Assembly (NCBI RefSeq): GCF_004028635.1 | Contig: NZ_ML138678.1 | Span: 558,001 to 622,000 of the forward strand | Length of the DNA: 64,000 nucleotides | Reading direction: 5' to 3' | Source of the DNA: Streptomyces cyaneus | GTDB taxonomy: Bacteria > Actinomycetota > Actinomycetes > Streptomycetales > Streptomycetaceae | Shown: positions 38,253 to 45,810 of the stretch, piece by piece | Layout: every line of letters begins with the position of its first letter | How positions within the stretch are numbered: the first letter of the stretch is position 1 | Made by a program: the position numbers and the translations under genes | Notes under the pieces: generated by a model | Told to the model about the DNA's origin: nothing | The model's database searches: none | Seen by the model: the letters and a program-made list of their open reading frames with translations, nothing else

Positions 38253-39872
38253 TCAGATGTGCGCCGCGCCCGCGCCCGCCTCCGCGTTCTCACCGCGCTT
38301 GGTGAGGAAGGCGACGAAGACCGCGACGACCGCCACGCCCGCGGCGACCAGGGACGCCAGGCTCATGCCCGAGATGAACGTGTCGTGTGCCACGTCCGTG
38401 ATCTTCGCGGCGACGGCGTCCGGCGTGCCCGGGGCCAGCGGCGGTACGCCGACCTGGACCGCCTCGGAGGCCTGGGCCTCCTGGGCCGCGGTGAGCGGCG
38501 GCAGGCCCGCGGACGTCCAGTTGCCGGCGAGGTCGCTGTCGACCTTGGAGGCCATGACGGCGCCCAGGACGGCCGTACCGAGGCTGCCGCCGATCTGCAT
38601 CGCGGCCTGCTGGAGACCGCCGGCGACGCCGGACAGCTCCATGGGCGCGTTGCCGACGATGACCTCCGTGGCGCCGACCATGACCGGCGCGAGGCCGAAG
38701 CCGAGCAGGGCGAACCAGAGGGACATGATGGCGCTGCCGGTGTCCGTCTGAAGCGTGGACATGCCGTACATGGCGATGGCGGTGGCCGCCATACCGCCGG
38801 CCAGCGGGATGCGCGGGCCCAGCTTGGTGATCATCGCGCCCGCGAGCGGGGAGCCGACGATCATCATGCCGGTGAGGGGAAGCAGGTGCAGGCCCGCGTC
38901 GATCGGGCTCATGCCGTGGACGTTCTGCAGATAGAACGTCACGAAGAACAGGCCGCCCATGAAGGCGATGGCCATCAGGACCATCAGCACGACACCCGCG
39001 GAGAGCGGCACCGAGCGGAAGAGCGCGAGCGGGATGAGGGGTTCCTTGACCTTCGTCTCCCAGAAGGCGAAGAGCGCGAAGCCCAGCACCGACGCGGCTA
39101 TGAACGTCCACGTCTTGCCGTCGCCCCAGCCCCACTCCGGGGCCTTGATCAGGGCCCAGACCAGGCAGAACATCGCGGCCGACAGCAGGGCTATGCCCAG
39201 GATGTCGAAGGAGCGCGGGGCGTTCTCGGCGCGGTGGTCGAGCAGGATCAGCACGCCGAGGACGACGGCGATGATGCCGACCGGCACGTTGATGAAGAAC
39301 ACCGACTGCCAGTTGACGTGCTCGACGAGGACGCCGCCGAGGATCGGGCCGCCCGCGGTGGAGGCACCGATGACCATGCCCCAGATGCCGATGGCCATGT
39401 TCAGCTTCTCGGCCGGGAAGGTCGCCCGCAGCAGGCCGAGCGCGGCCGGCATCAGCAGCGCGCCGAACAGGCCCTGCAGGACGCGGAAGGTGACGACCGC
39501 GGCGATGCTGCTGGACAGGCCGATCGCACCGGAGGCGGCGGCGAAGCCGACCACGCCGATCAGGAAGGTCTGGCGGTGCCCGAACCGGTCGCCGAGCTTG
39601 CCGGCGGTGATCAGGGAGACCGCGAGAGCGAGGAAGTATCCGTTGGTGATCCACTGGACCTGGGCGAAGGTGGCGCCGAGGTCCTTCTGGATGGCCGGGT
39701 TGGCGATGGCCACGATGGTGCCGTCGAGGGCCACCATCATGACCCCCACTGCGACGGTGATGAGAGTGAACCAAGGGTGGCCGCGCAGCCCCTTGGTCGG
39801 CGTCGCGTCCGACGGGACTGCCGGCGCCTTGCCCCCCGACCCCGTCGTGTCGATGGTGGTCTGACTAGTCAT
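38253..39872 (-). CDS. DHA2-type MFS drug exporter
   Basis: 539 residues, 14 helices. LDGTIVAIANPAIQKDL in helix 1, motif A GKLGDRFGHRQ after helix 2, GASTAGGPILGG in helix 5. It has no C-terminal regulator domain, unlike the exporter at 6346. The ATG at 39872 has no ribosome-binding site; TTGTCA (39909-39904), 18 nt, TAGCCT (39885-39880), then 7 nt to the ATG predict a leaderless mRNA. The divergent TetR gene is its likely repressor. Confidence 0.93.
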   Translation of the reverse strand: MTSQTTIDTTGSGGKAPAVPSDATPTKGLRGHPWFTLITVAVGVMMVALDGTIVAIANPAIQKDLGATFAQVQWITNGYFLALAVSLITAGKLGDRFGHRQTFLIGVVGFAAASGAIGLSSSIAAVVTFRVLQGLFGALLMPAALGLLRATFPAEKLNMAIGIWGMVIGASTAGGPILGGVLVEHVNWQSVFFINVPVGIIAVVLGVLILLDHRAENAPRSFDILGIALLSAAMFCLVWALIKAPEWGWGDGKTWTFIAASVLGFALFAFWETKVKEPLIPLALFRSVPLSAGVVLMVLMAIAFMGGLFFVTFYLQNVHGMSPIDAGLHLLPLTGMMIVGSPLAGAMITKLGPRIPLAGGMAATAIAMYGMSTLQTDTGSAIMSLWFALLGFGLAPVMVGATEVIVGNAPMELSGVAGGLQQAAMQIGGSLGTAVLGAVMASKVDSDLAGNWTSAGLPPLTAAQEAQASEAVQVGVPPLAPGTPDAVAAKITDVAHDTFISGMSLASLVAAGVAVVAVFVAFLTKRGENAEAGAGAAHI

Positions 39873-39938
39873 GTGTTCGAGGCTAATGACAGCCTCTGAC
39901 AATTGACAAACCAATTCACAAGTCGGTAACTGACACCT
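39873..39938. promoter_or_regulatory. Overlapping divergent promoters and operator of exporter and TetR genes
   Basis: Plus strand: TTGACA (39903-39908), 18 nt, TAACTG (39927-39932), 6 nt, ATG of the TetR gene. Minus strand: TTGTCA (39909-39904), 18 nt, TAGCCT (39885-39880), 7 nt, ATG of the exporter. The two -35 boxes overlap. GAGGCT-AATGAC-AGCCTC (39879-39896) covers the exporter -10 and is the best operator candidate. Confidence 0.7.
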
Positions 39939-40565
39939 ATGGAAACACTGCGCGAACGCAAGAAGCAGCGCACCCGGGAAGCACTGCTGCGTACCGCGCT
40001 GGAGCTGTTCACCACCCAGGGGTACGAGGGCACCACCGTCGACGACATCGCGGAGGCCGTCGATGTGTCGCAGCGCACATTCTTCCGTTACTTCGCCGGC
40101 AAGGAGGAAGCGGCCCTCGCCCTGGAGGAGATGACGGTGGCGCACTTCTTGGAGGCGGTGCGCGAGCGCCCGCTGCACGAGGCCCCCATGGAGGCGCTGC
40201 GGCAGGCCGTACTGGAGGGCTGGGACACGCTCAACGACGTGATCGAGGCCGTCGCACCGGTCGAGCTGTATCTGCGCATGTACAAGGTGGTCGAGTCGAC
40301 GCCCGCCCTGCTCGCCGCCCATCTGCGGCGCTCGGTGGAGACCGAGGAGGCGATCGCGCGCATCCTCGCCGAGCGTGAGGGGGTCGACATGGACACCGAT
40401 CCGCGCCCTCGGCTGGCGGTGGCCGTCTTCGGCGGGGTGATGCGACTGACGGAGCGTCAGTGGAGCACGGGCGAGGACTTCAGCCTGGACGCCATGCGGG
40501 CATTGACCGTCTCATATCTCGAACAGGTGGGTCCGGCACTGAGTGAGAGCTGGCGAACACACTGA
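39939..40565 (+). CDS. TetR family regulator
   Basis: 208 residues. The helix-turn-helix is in ALELFTTQGYEGTTVDDIAEAVDVSQRTFFRYFAGKEE (about 20-57), with the usual R-T-F-F-R-Y-F recognition helix. The C-terminal ligand domain is helical. The message is predicted leaderless. It most likely represses the divergent exporter and itself and is released when the exporter's substrate binds. Confidence 0.93.
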   Translation: METLRERKKQRTREALLRTALELFTTQGYEGTTVDDIAEAVDVSQRTFFRYFAGKEEAALALEEMTVAHFLEAVRERPLHEAPMEALRQAVLEGWDTLNDVIEAVAPVELYLRMYKVVESTPALLAAHLRRSVETEEAIARILAEREGVDMDTDPRPRLAVAVFGGVMRLTERQWSTGEDFSLDAMRALTVSYLEQVGPALSESWRTH

Positions 40566-40658
40566 GGTCGTCGGCGTGTTAACACCGCCTTGATCGAAAC
40601 GTGATACCCGTCACTTGGTTAACGCGAGACCCTCTCGTTCTCCTAGTGTGTCCTCCCA

Positions 40659-41876
40659 GTGACTTCCTTCGACACGCCCCCGCAACTGAACGTCTGGCGC
40701 GCACTGCTCGCTCTGGCCGTGGTGTTCGTGATGCTGGCGACCACCGGTTGGACCGCCGTACGCCACCACCGGAGCACCACACCGCTCCAGGCGTCGCTCA
40801 GCGCCTGGGAGCACGGCCGCATCGCCGGACACCGGCTGCCGGACGCGGATTCCTCCCCCACCCGGCTCGCCCGTTTCTTCGCCTCGCTCAGCGCCCCGCA
40901 GCGCAGCAGCCTCGCGCACCGCTATCCGCTCGCCGTCGGCAACATGAACGGCGCCCCCGTCGAGCTGCGCTACCGCGCCAACCGCATCGCGCTCGACCAG
41001 GCGCGCAAGGTCGAGCAGAAGCGCATGCACGACGTCGGGCTCACGCCGGACGGACAGCGCGAGGCAGGCCGCCGTATGCATCGCTTCGAGGACATGATGC
41101 GGGCGGACCGGCACATCCTCGCCTTCGACCCGGAGGGCTCCGGTCGGGCCGCGGAGGTGTTCGGCGACCTGACCAAGGCCGAGCGGATCTCGGTCGTCGT
41201 CCCCGGCGTCGACACCGATCTGCTGACGTTCCAGCGCACCAGCCGCAAGTACTCGGCACCGGTCGGCATGGCGCAGTCCCTGTACGCGGCCGAGCGCGCG
41301 GTCGGCCCCTCGACGCGTACGGCCGTGATCGCCTGGGCCGACTACACCACGCCGAACGGGCTCGGCATCGACTCGGCGACGGCGATGCGGGCCGCGGACG
41401 GAGCCATCCGTCTGAACGCGCTGGTGCGGGCCCTGCCCGGCGGTTCGCCCGTCTCCCTGTTCTGCCACAGCTACGGCTCGGTGCTGTGCGGCCTTGCCGC
41501 GCCCACACTGCCGGGACGGGTGGCCGACATAGCGGTGGCCGGCAGCCCCGGTATGCGGGTCGCGAAGGCCTCCCAGCTGCGCACCTCCGCCCATGTGTGG
41601 GCGATGCGGGACGCGGACGACTGGGTGCAGGACGTGCCGTATCTCGAGCTCGGCGGGCTGGGACACGGGGAGGACCCGGTGTCGGCGGTGTTCGGCGCGC
41701 GGGTGCTGTCGGCGCGGGACGCGAAGGGGCACGCCGGGTATTTCGAGCCGGGCACCGACAGCGTGCGGAACTTCGCCGAGATCGGGGTTGGCGCGTACGA
41801 GTCGGTGCGGTGTGCCGACGATGCCGAGGCCTGTCGGGCGGGTTTGTCCGACACGGCGTCGGCCGGACGCGCGTAG
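40659..41876 (+). CDS. DUF1023 alpha/beta hydrolase
   Basis: 405 residues from GTG 40659. A single N-terminal helix (WRALLALAVVFVMLATTGW, about 13-31) anchors it. ERISVVVPGVDTDL, AVIAWADYTTPN, then SLFCHSYGSVLCGLA with the nucleophile Ser in an H-S-Y-G-S elbow, and DIAVAGSPGM identify DUF1023. The substrate is unknown; anchored members may act on lipids or envelope esters. No clear ribosome-binding site is present. Confidence 0.85.
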   Translation: MTSFDTPPQLNVWRALLALAVVFVMLATTGWTAVRHHRSTTPLQASLSAWEHGRIAGHRLPDADSSPTRLARFFASLSAPQRSSLAHRYPLAVGNMNGAPVELRYRANRIALDQARKVEQKRMHDVGLTPDGQREAGRRMHRFEDMMRADRHILAFDPEGSGRAAEVFGDLTKAERISVVVPGVDTDLLTFQRTSRKYSAPVGMAQSLYAAERAVGPSTRTAVIAWADYTTPNGLGIDSATAMRAADGAIRLNALVRALPGGSPVSLFCHSYGSVLCGLAAPTLPGRVADIAVAGSPGMRVAKASQLRTSAHVWAMRDADDWVQDVPYLELGGLGHGEDPVSAVFGARVLSARDAKGHAGYFEPGTDSVRNFAEIGVGAYESVRCADDAEACRAGLSDTASAGRA

Positions 41877-41942
41877 AGGCGCAGGAATTGCGGGTTGCGC
41901 GGGGTGGCGACGGAGGAGCACGTGCCGCATACGATGAGCCGC

Positions 41943-42794
41943 ATGGGTGACGTACTGGCCGGATTTCATGCCGCCTGGGAGTTCGAGTCCGACTCCGTGC
42001 TCATCCGTTACGAACGAGGGATTCGAACACCTAAGCTCTTTCAGAGCCTCGGGGAACGTCGTGTTCCGCTGGCGGCGATCGCCGGGGTGACGCTGACGCC
42101 GGGCAAGCGCGGGACGGTGGCGCTGCGAGTCGAGCTGCGGCCGGGCGCCGATCCGTTGCTGGAGGCGGCGGCCGGGCAGTTGAAGGACGGGGGCGATCCG
42201 TATCGGCTGGTGCTGCCGGCCGAGCGCGAGACGCTGGCCGAGTACTACGCCGACGAGTTGCGGGCGCAGCTTACGGAGTCCGGGCCGGCGGAGGAGTTCC
42301 TCGTTGCCGCGCCTGACGTGCCCTTGCAGTTCAAGGCGTATGACGCGAAGGCGTCCTTCGACGGGAACGTCGTCCGGTTTCGGTGGTTTTGGACAGGTGC
42401 GTCCTCGGCTAAGTGGAAGGCCGGGGACCAGAGTTTCCCGGTGGGCGAGCTGAGCGGCGTCGAGTGGCGGTCGCCGGAGGTGTTCGAAGGGCATCTGCGG
42501 TTGCTGCGGCGGGACTCTGCCGACGACCAGCCCGCGCAGGCCGATCAGGATCCGGCGGCCGTTGTCTTCGGGCTCGGGTACGGGCCCGTGCATGAGTCGT
42601 TGCCGTTCGCTGCGGCCGTGTTGGCAGCGGTGCGCAAGTCCGGGCCGGTCGCCGCGGTACCGGCATCGGCACCGCGGCGCGATCCCGCCGACATCGCCGA
42701 GCGCATCCGCCACCTGGGGGAACTGCACGAGGCGGGGCTGGTGACGGATGAGGAGTTCTCGGTGAAGAAGGCCGAGTTGTTGGCGGAGCTTTAG
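41943..42794 (+). CDS. DUF4429-SHOCT protein
   Basis: 283 residues. MGDVLAGFHAAWEFESDSVLIRYERG opens the first DUF4429 domain and a second repeat lies around FKAYDAKASFDGNVVRFRW (about 130-150), followed by a Pro/Ala linker and a C-terminal SHOCT helix pair (IAERIRHLGELHEAGLVTDEEFSVKKAELL). DUF4429 is a PH-like fold; SHOCT mediates oligomer or membrane-linked contacts. Predicted leaderless: TACGAT (41930-41935) and 7 nt before the ATG. Repeat copy G follows. Confidence 0.87.
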   Translation: MGDVLAGFHAAWEFESDSVLIRYERGIRTPKLFQSLGERRVPLAAIAGVTLTPGKRGTVALRVELRPGADPLLEAAAGQLKDGGDPYRLVLPAERETLAEYYADELRAQLTESGPAEEFLVAAPDVPLQFKAYDAKASFDGNVVRFRWFWTGASSAKWKAGDQSFPVGELSGVEWRSPEVFEGHLRLLRRDSADDQPAQADQDPAAVVFGLGYGPVHESLPFAAAVLAAVRKSGPVAAVPASAPRRDPADIAERIRHLGELHEAGLVTDEEFSVKKAELLAEL

Positions 42795-42849
42795 GACGAC
42801 GCGTTTGCCTGGTGCGGTTGACTGTCGCGTGCGGGTGGTCGTGGGTTGT

Positions 42850-42871
42850 TCGCGCAGTTCCCCGCGCCCCT
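42850..42871 (-). repeat. 79-bp repeat core, single, reversed (copy G)
   Basis: The core is on the minus strand and matches all other copies. Only the neighbouring GTGCGGGTGGTCGTGGG flank is recognisable of the rest of the unit. It lies between the convergent DUF4429 and aldo-keto reductase genes, 7 nt from the latter's stop. Confidence 0.7.
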
Positions 42872-42878
42872 AGGGCAT

Positions 42879-43892
42879 CTACTCCCTGCCTGCAGAAGCG
42901 AACCGCATGTCCGCGTACCGGTCGCCCGCCACCTTCGCCGCGATCGGCTCCAGCAGCTCCATGTCCTGCTCGCCCAGGACGATCCGCGTCGCCGCCGCGT
43001 TCTCCTCCACCCGCGTCGGCTTGCGCGTGCCGGGGATCGGGATGACCGGGAGGCCGTGCAGTGCCGCCTGCTGCTGGACCCACGCCAGCGCGATCTGGCC
43101 CAGGGAGGCGCCGTGTGCCTCGGCCACCGTGCGGATCGGGTCCAGCAGGGCGGCGTTGGCGGCCGCGTTGTCACCCGTGAAGCGGGGCTGTTGGCGGCGG
43201 AAGTCGTCGGACGTCAGGTCCTCGGCCTTGGCGAAGGAGCCGGTCAGGAACCCTCGGCCCAGCGGGGAGTACGGGACCACGGCCACGTCCAGGTCACGGG
43301 CCGCGGGGATCACCTTCGGTTCGATGTCCCGGCTGAACAGCGACCACTCCGACTGCACGGCCGCGATGGGGTGGACGGCGTGCGCGGCGCGCAATTCCGT
43401 CGCCGTGACCTCGCTCAGGCCCAGATGCTTGACCTTGCCCTCGCGGACCAGTTCGGCCATGACACCGACGGTCTCCTCGATGGGGACGTTCACGTCGCGC
43501 CGGTGCATGTAGTAGAGGTCGATCGCGTCGACGTCCAGGCGCTTCAGGCTCGCCTCGATGCACTGGCGGATGTAGGGCGTGTCGTTGCGGATGATCCGCT
43601 TCGTCGGATCGTCCGGGTCGATCGCCAGAGCGAACTTGGTGGCGATGACGACCTCGTCACGGTGCGCCTTGAAGAAGGGGGAGAGGAATTTCTCGTTCTC
43701 GCCCGCGCCGTACGCGTCCGCCGTGTCGTACAGCGTGACGCCCAGTTCCAGCGCCCGCTCCAGGGTCGCCCTGGACTCACCCGCGTCCGAGGGGCCGTAC
43801 GCGAAGCTCATGCCCATGCAGCCGAGGCCCTGGACGCCTACCTCGGGGCCCGTCGAGCCGAGTCGTGCCGTCGCGATCCTGCTGTCCGTCAT
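42879..43892 (-). CDS. Aldo/keto reductase (AKR13-like)
   Basis: 337 residues. DTADAYGAGENE (Asp and Tyr), the Lys of ATKFAL and the His of YYMHRRD give the catalytic tetrad. GCMGMSFAYG near the N-terminus and IPIPGTRKPTRVEENA near the C-terminus (NADPH phosphate site) are typical of YakC/AKR13 reductases. It reduces aldehydes or ketones with NADPH. Its ATGA overlaps the stop of the upstream MerR gene, making a regulator-enzyme operon. Confidence 0.92.
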   Translation of the reverse strand: MTDSRIATARLGSTGPEVGVQGLGCMGMSFAYGPSDAGESRATLERALELGVTLYDTADAYGAGENEKFLSPFFKAHRDEVVIATKFALAIDPDDPTKRIIRNDTPYIRQCIEASLKRLDVDAIDLYYMHRRDVNVPIEETVGVMAELVREGKVKHLGLSEVTATELRAAHAVHPIAAVQSEWSLFSRDIEPKVIPAARDLDVAVVPYSPLGRGFLTGSFAKAEDLTSDDFRRQQPRFTGDNAAANAALLDPIRTVAEAHGASLGQIALAWVQQQAALHGLPVIPIPGTRKPTRVEENAAATRIVLGEQDMELLEPIAAKVAGDRYADMRFASAGRE

Positions 43893-44407
43893 CCGGCCTT
43901 CTCCACCTGTTCCGTCTTCTGCTGCTCGTACGTCTTGTCCTGCTGGTGCGTCTCGTCCTGCTCGTACAGGCGCCCCGCGTCCGCGTAGAAACTGATCTTC
44001 CGGTCGAGTACGGCCAGCGTGTCCTGGAGCTCGGCGATCCGGGCGAGCACGTCGCGGCGGGTCGTCTCCAGCAGCTCGAAGCGCTCGCCGAACGTGTGGT
44101 CGCCCTCGCGCACCAGCTCGGCGTACCGGACCATGTCGGCGACCGGCATGCCGGTCAGCCGCAGCTTGCCGACGAGGTCGAGCCAATCCAGGTCGCGGTT
44201 GCTGTAGCGGCGCTGGCCGGTGTGCGAGCGGTCGATGTGCGGCATGAGGCCGATCCGCTCGTACCAGCGCAGGGTGTGGGCCGTCAGGCCGGTGAAGGCG
44301 ACGACCTCGCTGATCGTGTAGCTGTCCTGGCCCTCCGGGCGCCGGTGCGGGTGCGGTGGAGCGGCACAGCTGTCGGTCCTGGTACTCGTGGTCTCCATCA
44401 CCGTCAT
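43889..44407 (-). CDS. MerR family regulator
   Basis: 172 residues from ATG 44407. YTISEVVAFTGLTAHTLRWYERIGLMPHIDR is the winged HTH, followed by QRRYSNRDLDWLDLVGKLRLTGM and a dimerisation coil. No metal-binding Cys cluster is present, so it resembles carbonyl- or redox-sensing MerR proteins. The operator and 19-bp-spacer promoter upstream predict self-activation. The message is leaderless: TAGCGT, then 7 nt, ATG. The Gln/Lys-rich tail is unusual. Confidence 0.92.
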   Translation of the reverse strand: MTVMETTSTRTDSCAAPPHPHRRPEGQDSYTISEVVAFTGLTAHTLRWYERIGLMPHIDRSHTGQRRYSNRDLDWLDLVGKLRLTGMPVADMVRYAELVREGDHTFGERFELLETTRRDVLARIAELQDTLAVLDRKISFYADAGRLYEQDETHQQDKTYEQQKTEQVEKAG

Positions 44408-44414
44408 GCGCTCC

Positions 44415-44445
44415 ACGCTATGACCTTGGAGTGCGCTCCAAGCAA
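44415..44445 (-). promoter_or_regulatory. MerR-type promoter with dyad in a 19-bp spacer
   Basis: On the minus strand: -35 TTGCTT (44445-44440), 19 nt, -10 TAGCGT (44420-44415), 7 nt to the ATG of the MerR gene. CTTGGAG (44425-44431) and CTCCAAG (44436-44442) form the dyad inside the spacer. The overlong 19-bp spacing and the CTTGGAG-N4-CTCCAAG sequence are textbook MerR, close to the NmlR/AdhR operator type. Confidence 0.8.
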
Positions 44446-44504
44446 GCGGAAACGGTAAGAAAACCACGGGACATGATGTGATCGCCCTGGTTAGCGTGCG
44501 GGAC

Positions 44505-44975
44505 ATGAGTCTCGTACGCCGTGCCCTGCCCGAGGACGCCGCCGAAGTGCTGCGGCTGCGTCAGGTGATGATCGACTCGATGGCTCCGACGGCCGGTGCC
44601 ACGGACTGGCATGCCGAGGCGCTGCCGACCCTGCTCGGCCGACTGACCGAGCCGGACGGCGACCTCGCGGCGTTCGTCGTCGACCATCCGGAGCGGCCGG
44701 GCGCGCTCGCGGCGCTGGTCGTGGGCACGCTGGAGTACCGCATCGGGCGGGCCGGCAATCCGCACGGGACCATCGGGTACGTGTTCAGCGTCGCCACCGA
44801 CCCGGACGCGCGGCGCCGCGGGTACGCGCGCGCGTGCATGGCGGAGCTGCTGGACTGGTTCCGTGAACGGGGCGCCGGATACGTCATGCTCACCGCGTCC
44901 GCCGACGCCGAACCGCTGTACACGTCGATGGGCTTCACCCGGGACCCGGACCCCTCGATGCGGCTGCACCTGTGA
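44505..44975 (+). CDS. GNAT family N-acetyltransferase
   Basis: 156 residues. GYVFSVATDPDARRRGYARACMAELLDWF is the acetyl-CoA loop (R-R-x-G-Y-A), and YTSMGFTRDPDPSMRLHL is the last strand. The first helix is VRRALPEDAAEVLRL. Predicted leaderless: TAGCGT (44492-44497), 7 nt, ATG. Probably expressed independently of its divergent MerR neighbour. Substrate unknown. Confidence 0.9.
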   Translation: MSLVRRALPEDAAEVLRLRQVMIDSMAPTAGATDWHAEALPTLLGRLTEPDGDLAAFVVDHPERPGALAALVVGTLEYRIGRAGNPHGTIGYVFSVATDPDARRRGYARACMAELLDWFRERGAGYVMLTASADAEPLYTSMGFTRDPDPSMRLHL

Positions 44976-44994
44976 GCGGCTTAGGCTCACAGGC

Positions 44995-45810
44995 ATGTCC
45001 TTGCAGAGCCTCGCACTGATCGAGAACTGGCCGGTTCCCACCGCTGCCGCAGGTGTCGTACGAGCCGACGGCACGGTCCTCGGCACCCACGGCCCCGTCG
45101 GGCACCGTTTCCCGCTGGCCTCGGTCACCAAGCCGCTGGCCGCGTACGCGGTGCTGGTCGCCTACGAGGAGGGCGCGGTCGAGCTGGACGAGCCGGCCGG
45201 GCCGCAGGGCTCGACGGTGCGGCATCTGCTCGCGCACACCTCGGGGCTGGCCTTCGACGAGCACCGGGTGACGGCCCCGCCCGGCGAGCGGCGGCTGTAC
45301 TCCAACGCCGGGTTCGAGCAGCTCGGGGACCACATCGCCAAGGCGACGGACATTCCGTTCGCGGAGTATCTGCGGCAGGCGGTGCTGGAGCCGCTGGGCA
45401 TGACGGCCACCTCGCTGGAGGGCTCCCCGGCCAAGGACGGGGTCTCCACGGTCGAGGATCTGCTGCGGTTCGCGGCAGAGGTGCAGGCGCCGCGGCTGCT
45501 GGACCCGCGGACGGTCGCCGACGCGATGACCGTGCAGTACCCGGGGACGAAGGGCGTGCTGCCGGGGTACGGGCATCAGAACCCCAACGACTGGGGGCTC
45601 GGCTTCGAGATCCGTGACGGCAAGTCCCCGCACTGGACGGGCTCTTCGTCCTCGCCGCGCACCTTCGGGCACTTCGGGCAGTCGGGTACGTTCCTGTGGA
45701 TCGACCCGGACGCGCGCGCGGCCTGCGTGGCGCTGACGGACCGGGCGTTCGGGCCGTGGGCGGTCGAGGCGTGGCCGGGGTTCACGGACGCGGTGCTCGC
45801 CCAGCTGTAG
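44995..45810 (+). CDS. Class C beta-lactamase-like serine hydrolase
   Basis: 271 residues. The SxxK motif is ASVTKPL (Ser and Lys in the first helix), YSN (YSNAGFEQLG) is the Y-x-N motif, and HFGQSG is the third-strand H-x-G. These are the three elements of the serine beta-lactamase/DD-peptidase fold. No signal peptide is present, so a cytoplasmic esterase-like role is likely. Predicted leaderless: TAGGCT (44982-44987), 7 nt, ATG. The 3' end overlaps the MMPL gene by 29 nt. Confidence 0.9.
   Translation: MSLQSLALIENWPVPTAAAGVVRADGTVLGTHGPVGHRFPLASVTKPLAAYAVLVAYEEGAVELDEPAGPQGSTVRHLLAHTSGLAFDEHRVTAPPGERRLYSNAGFEQLGDHIAKATDIPFAEYLRQAVLEPLGMTATSLEGSPAKDGVSTVEDLLRFAAEVQAPRLLDPRTVADAMTVQYPGTKGVLPGYGHQNPNDWGLGFEIRDGKSPHWTGSSSSPRTFGHFGQSGTFLWIDPDARAACVALTDRAFGPWAVEAWPGFTDAVLAQL

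Noticed and set aside
39873..40322. Upstream extension of the second exporter to 40322
   Set aside because: It would read through the TetR gene on the other strand; the promoter and family alignment support the start at 39872.
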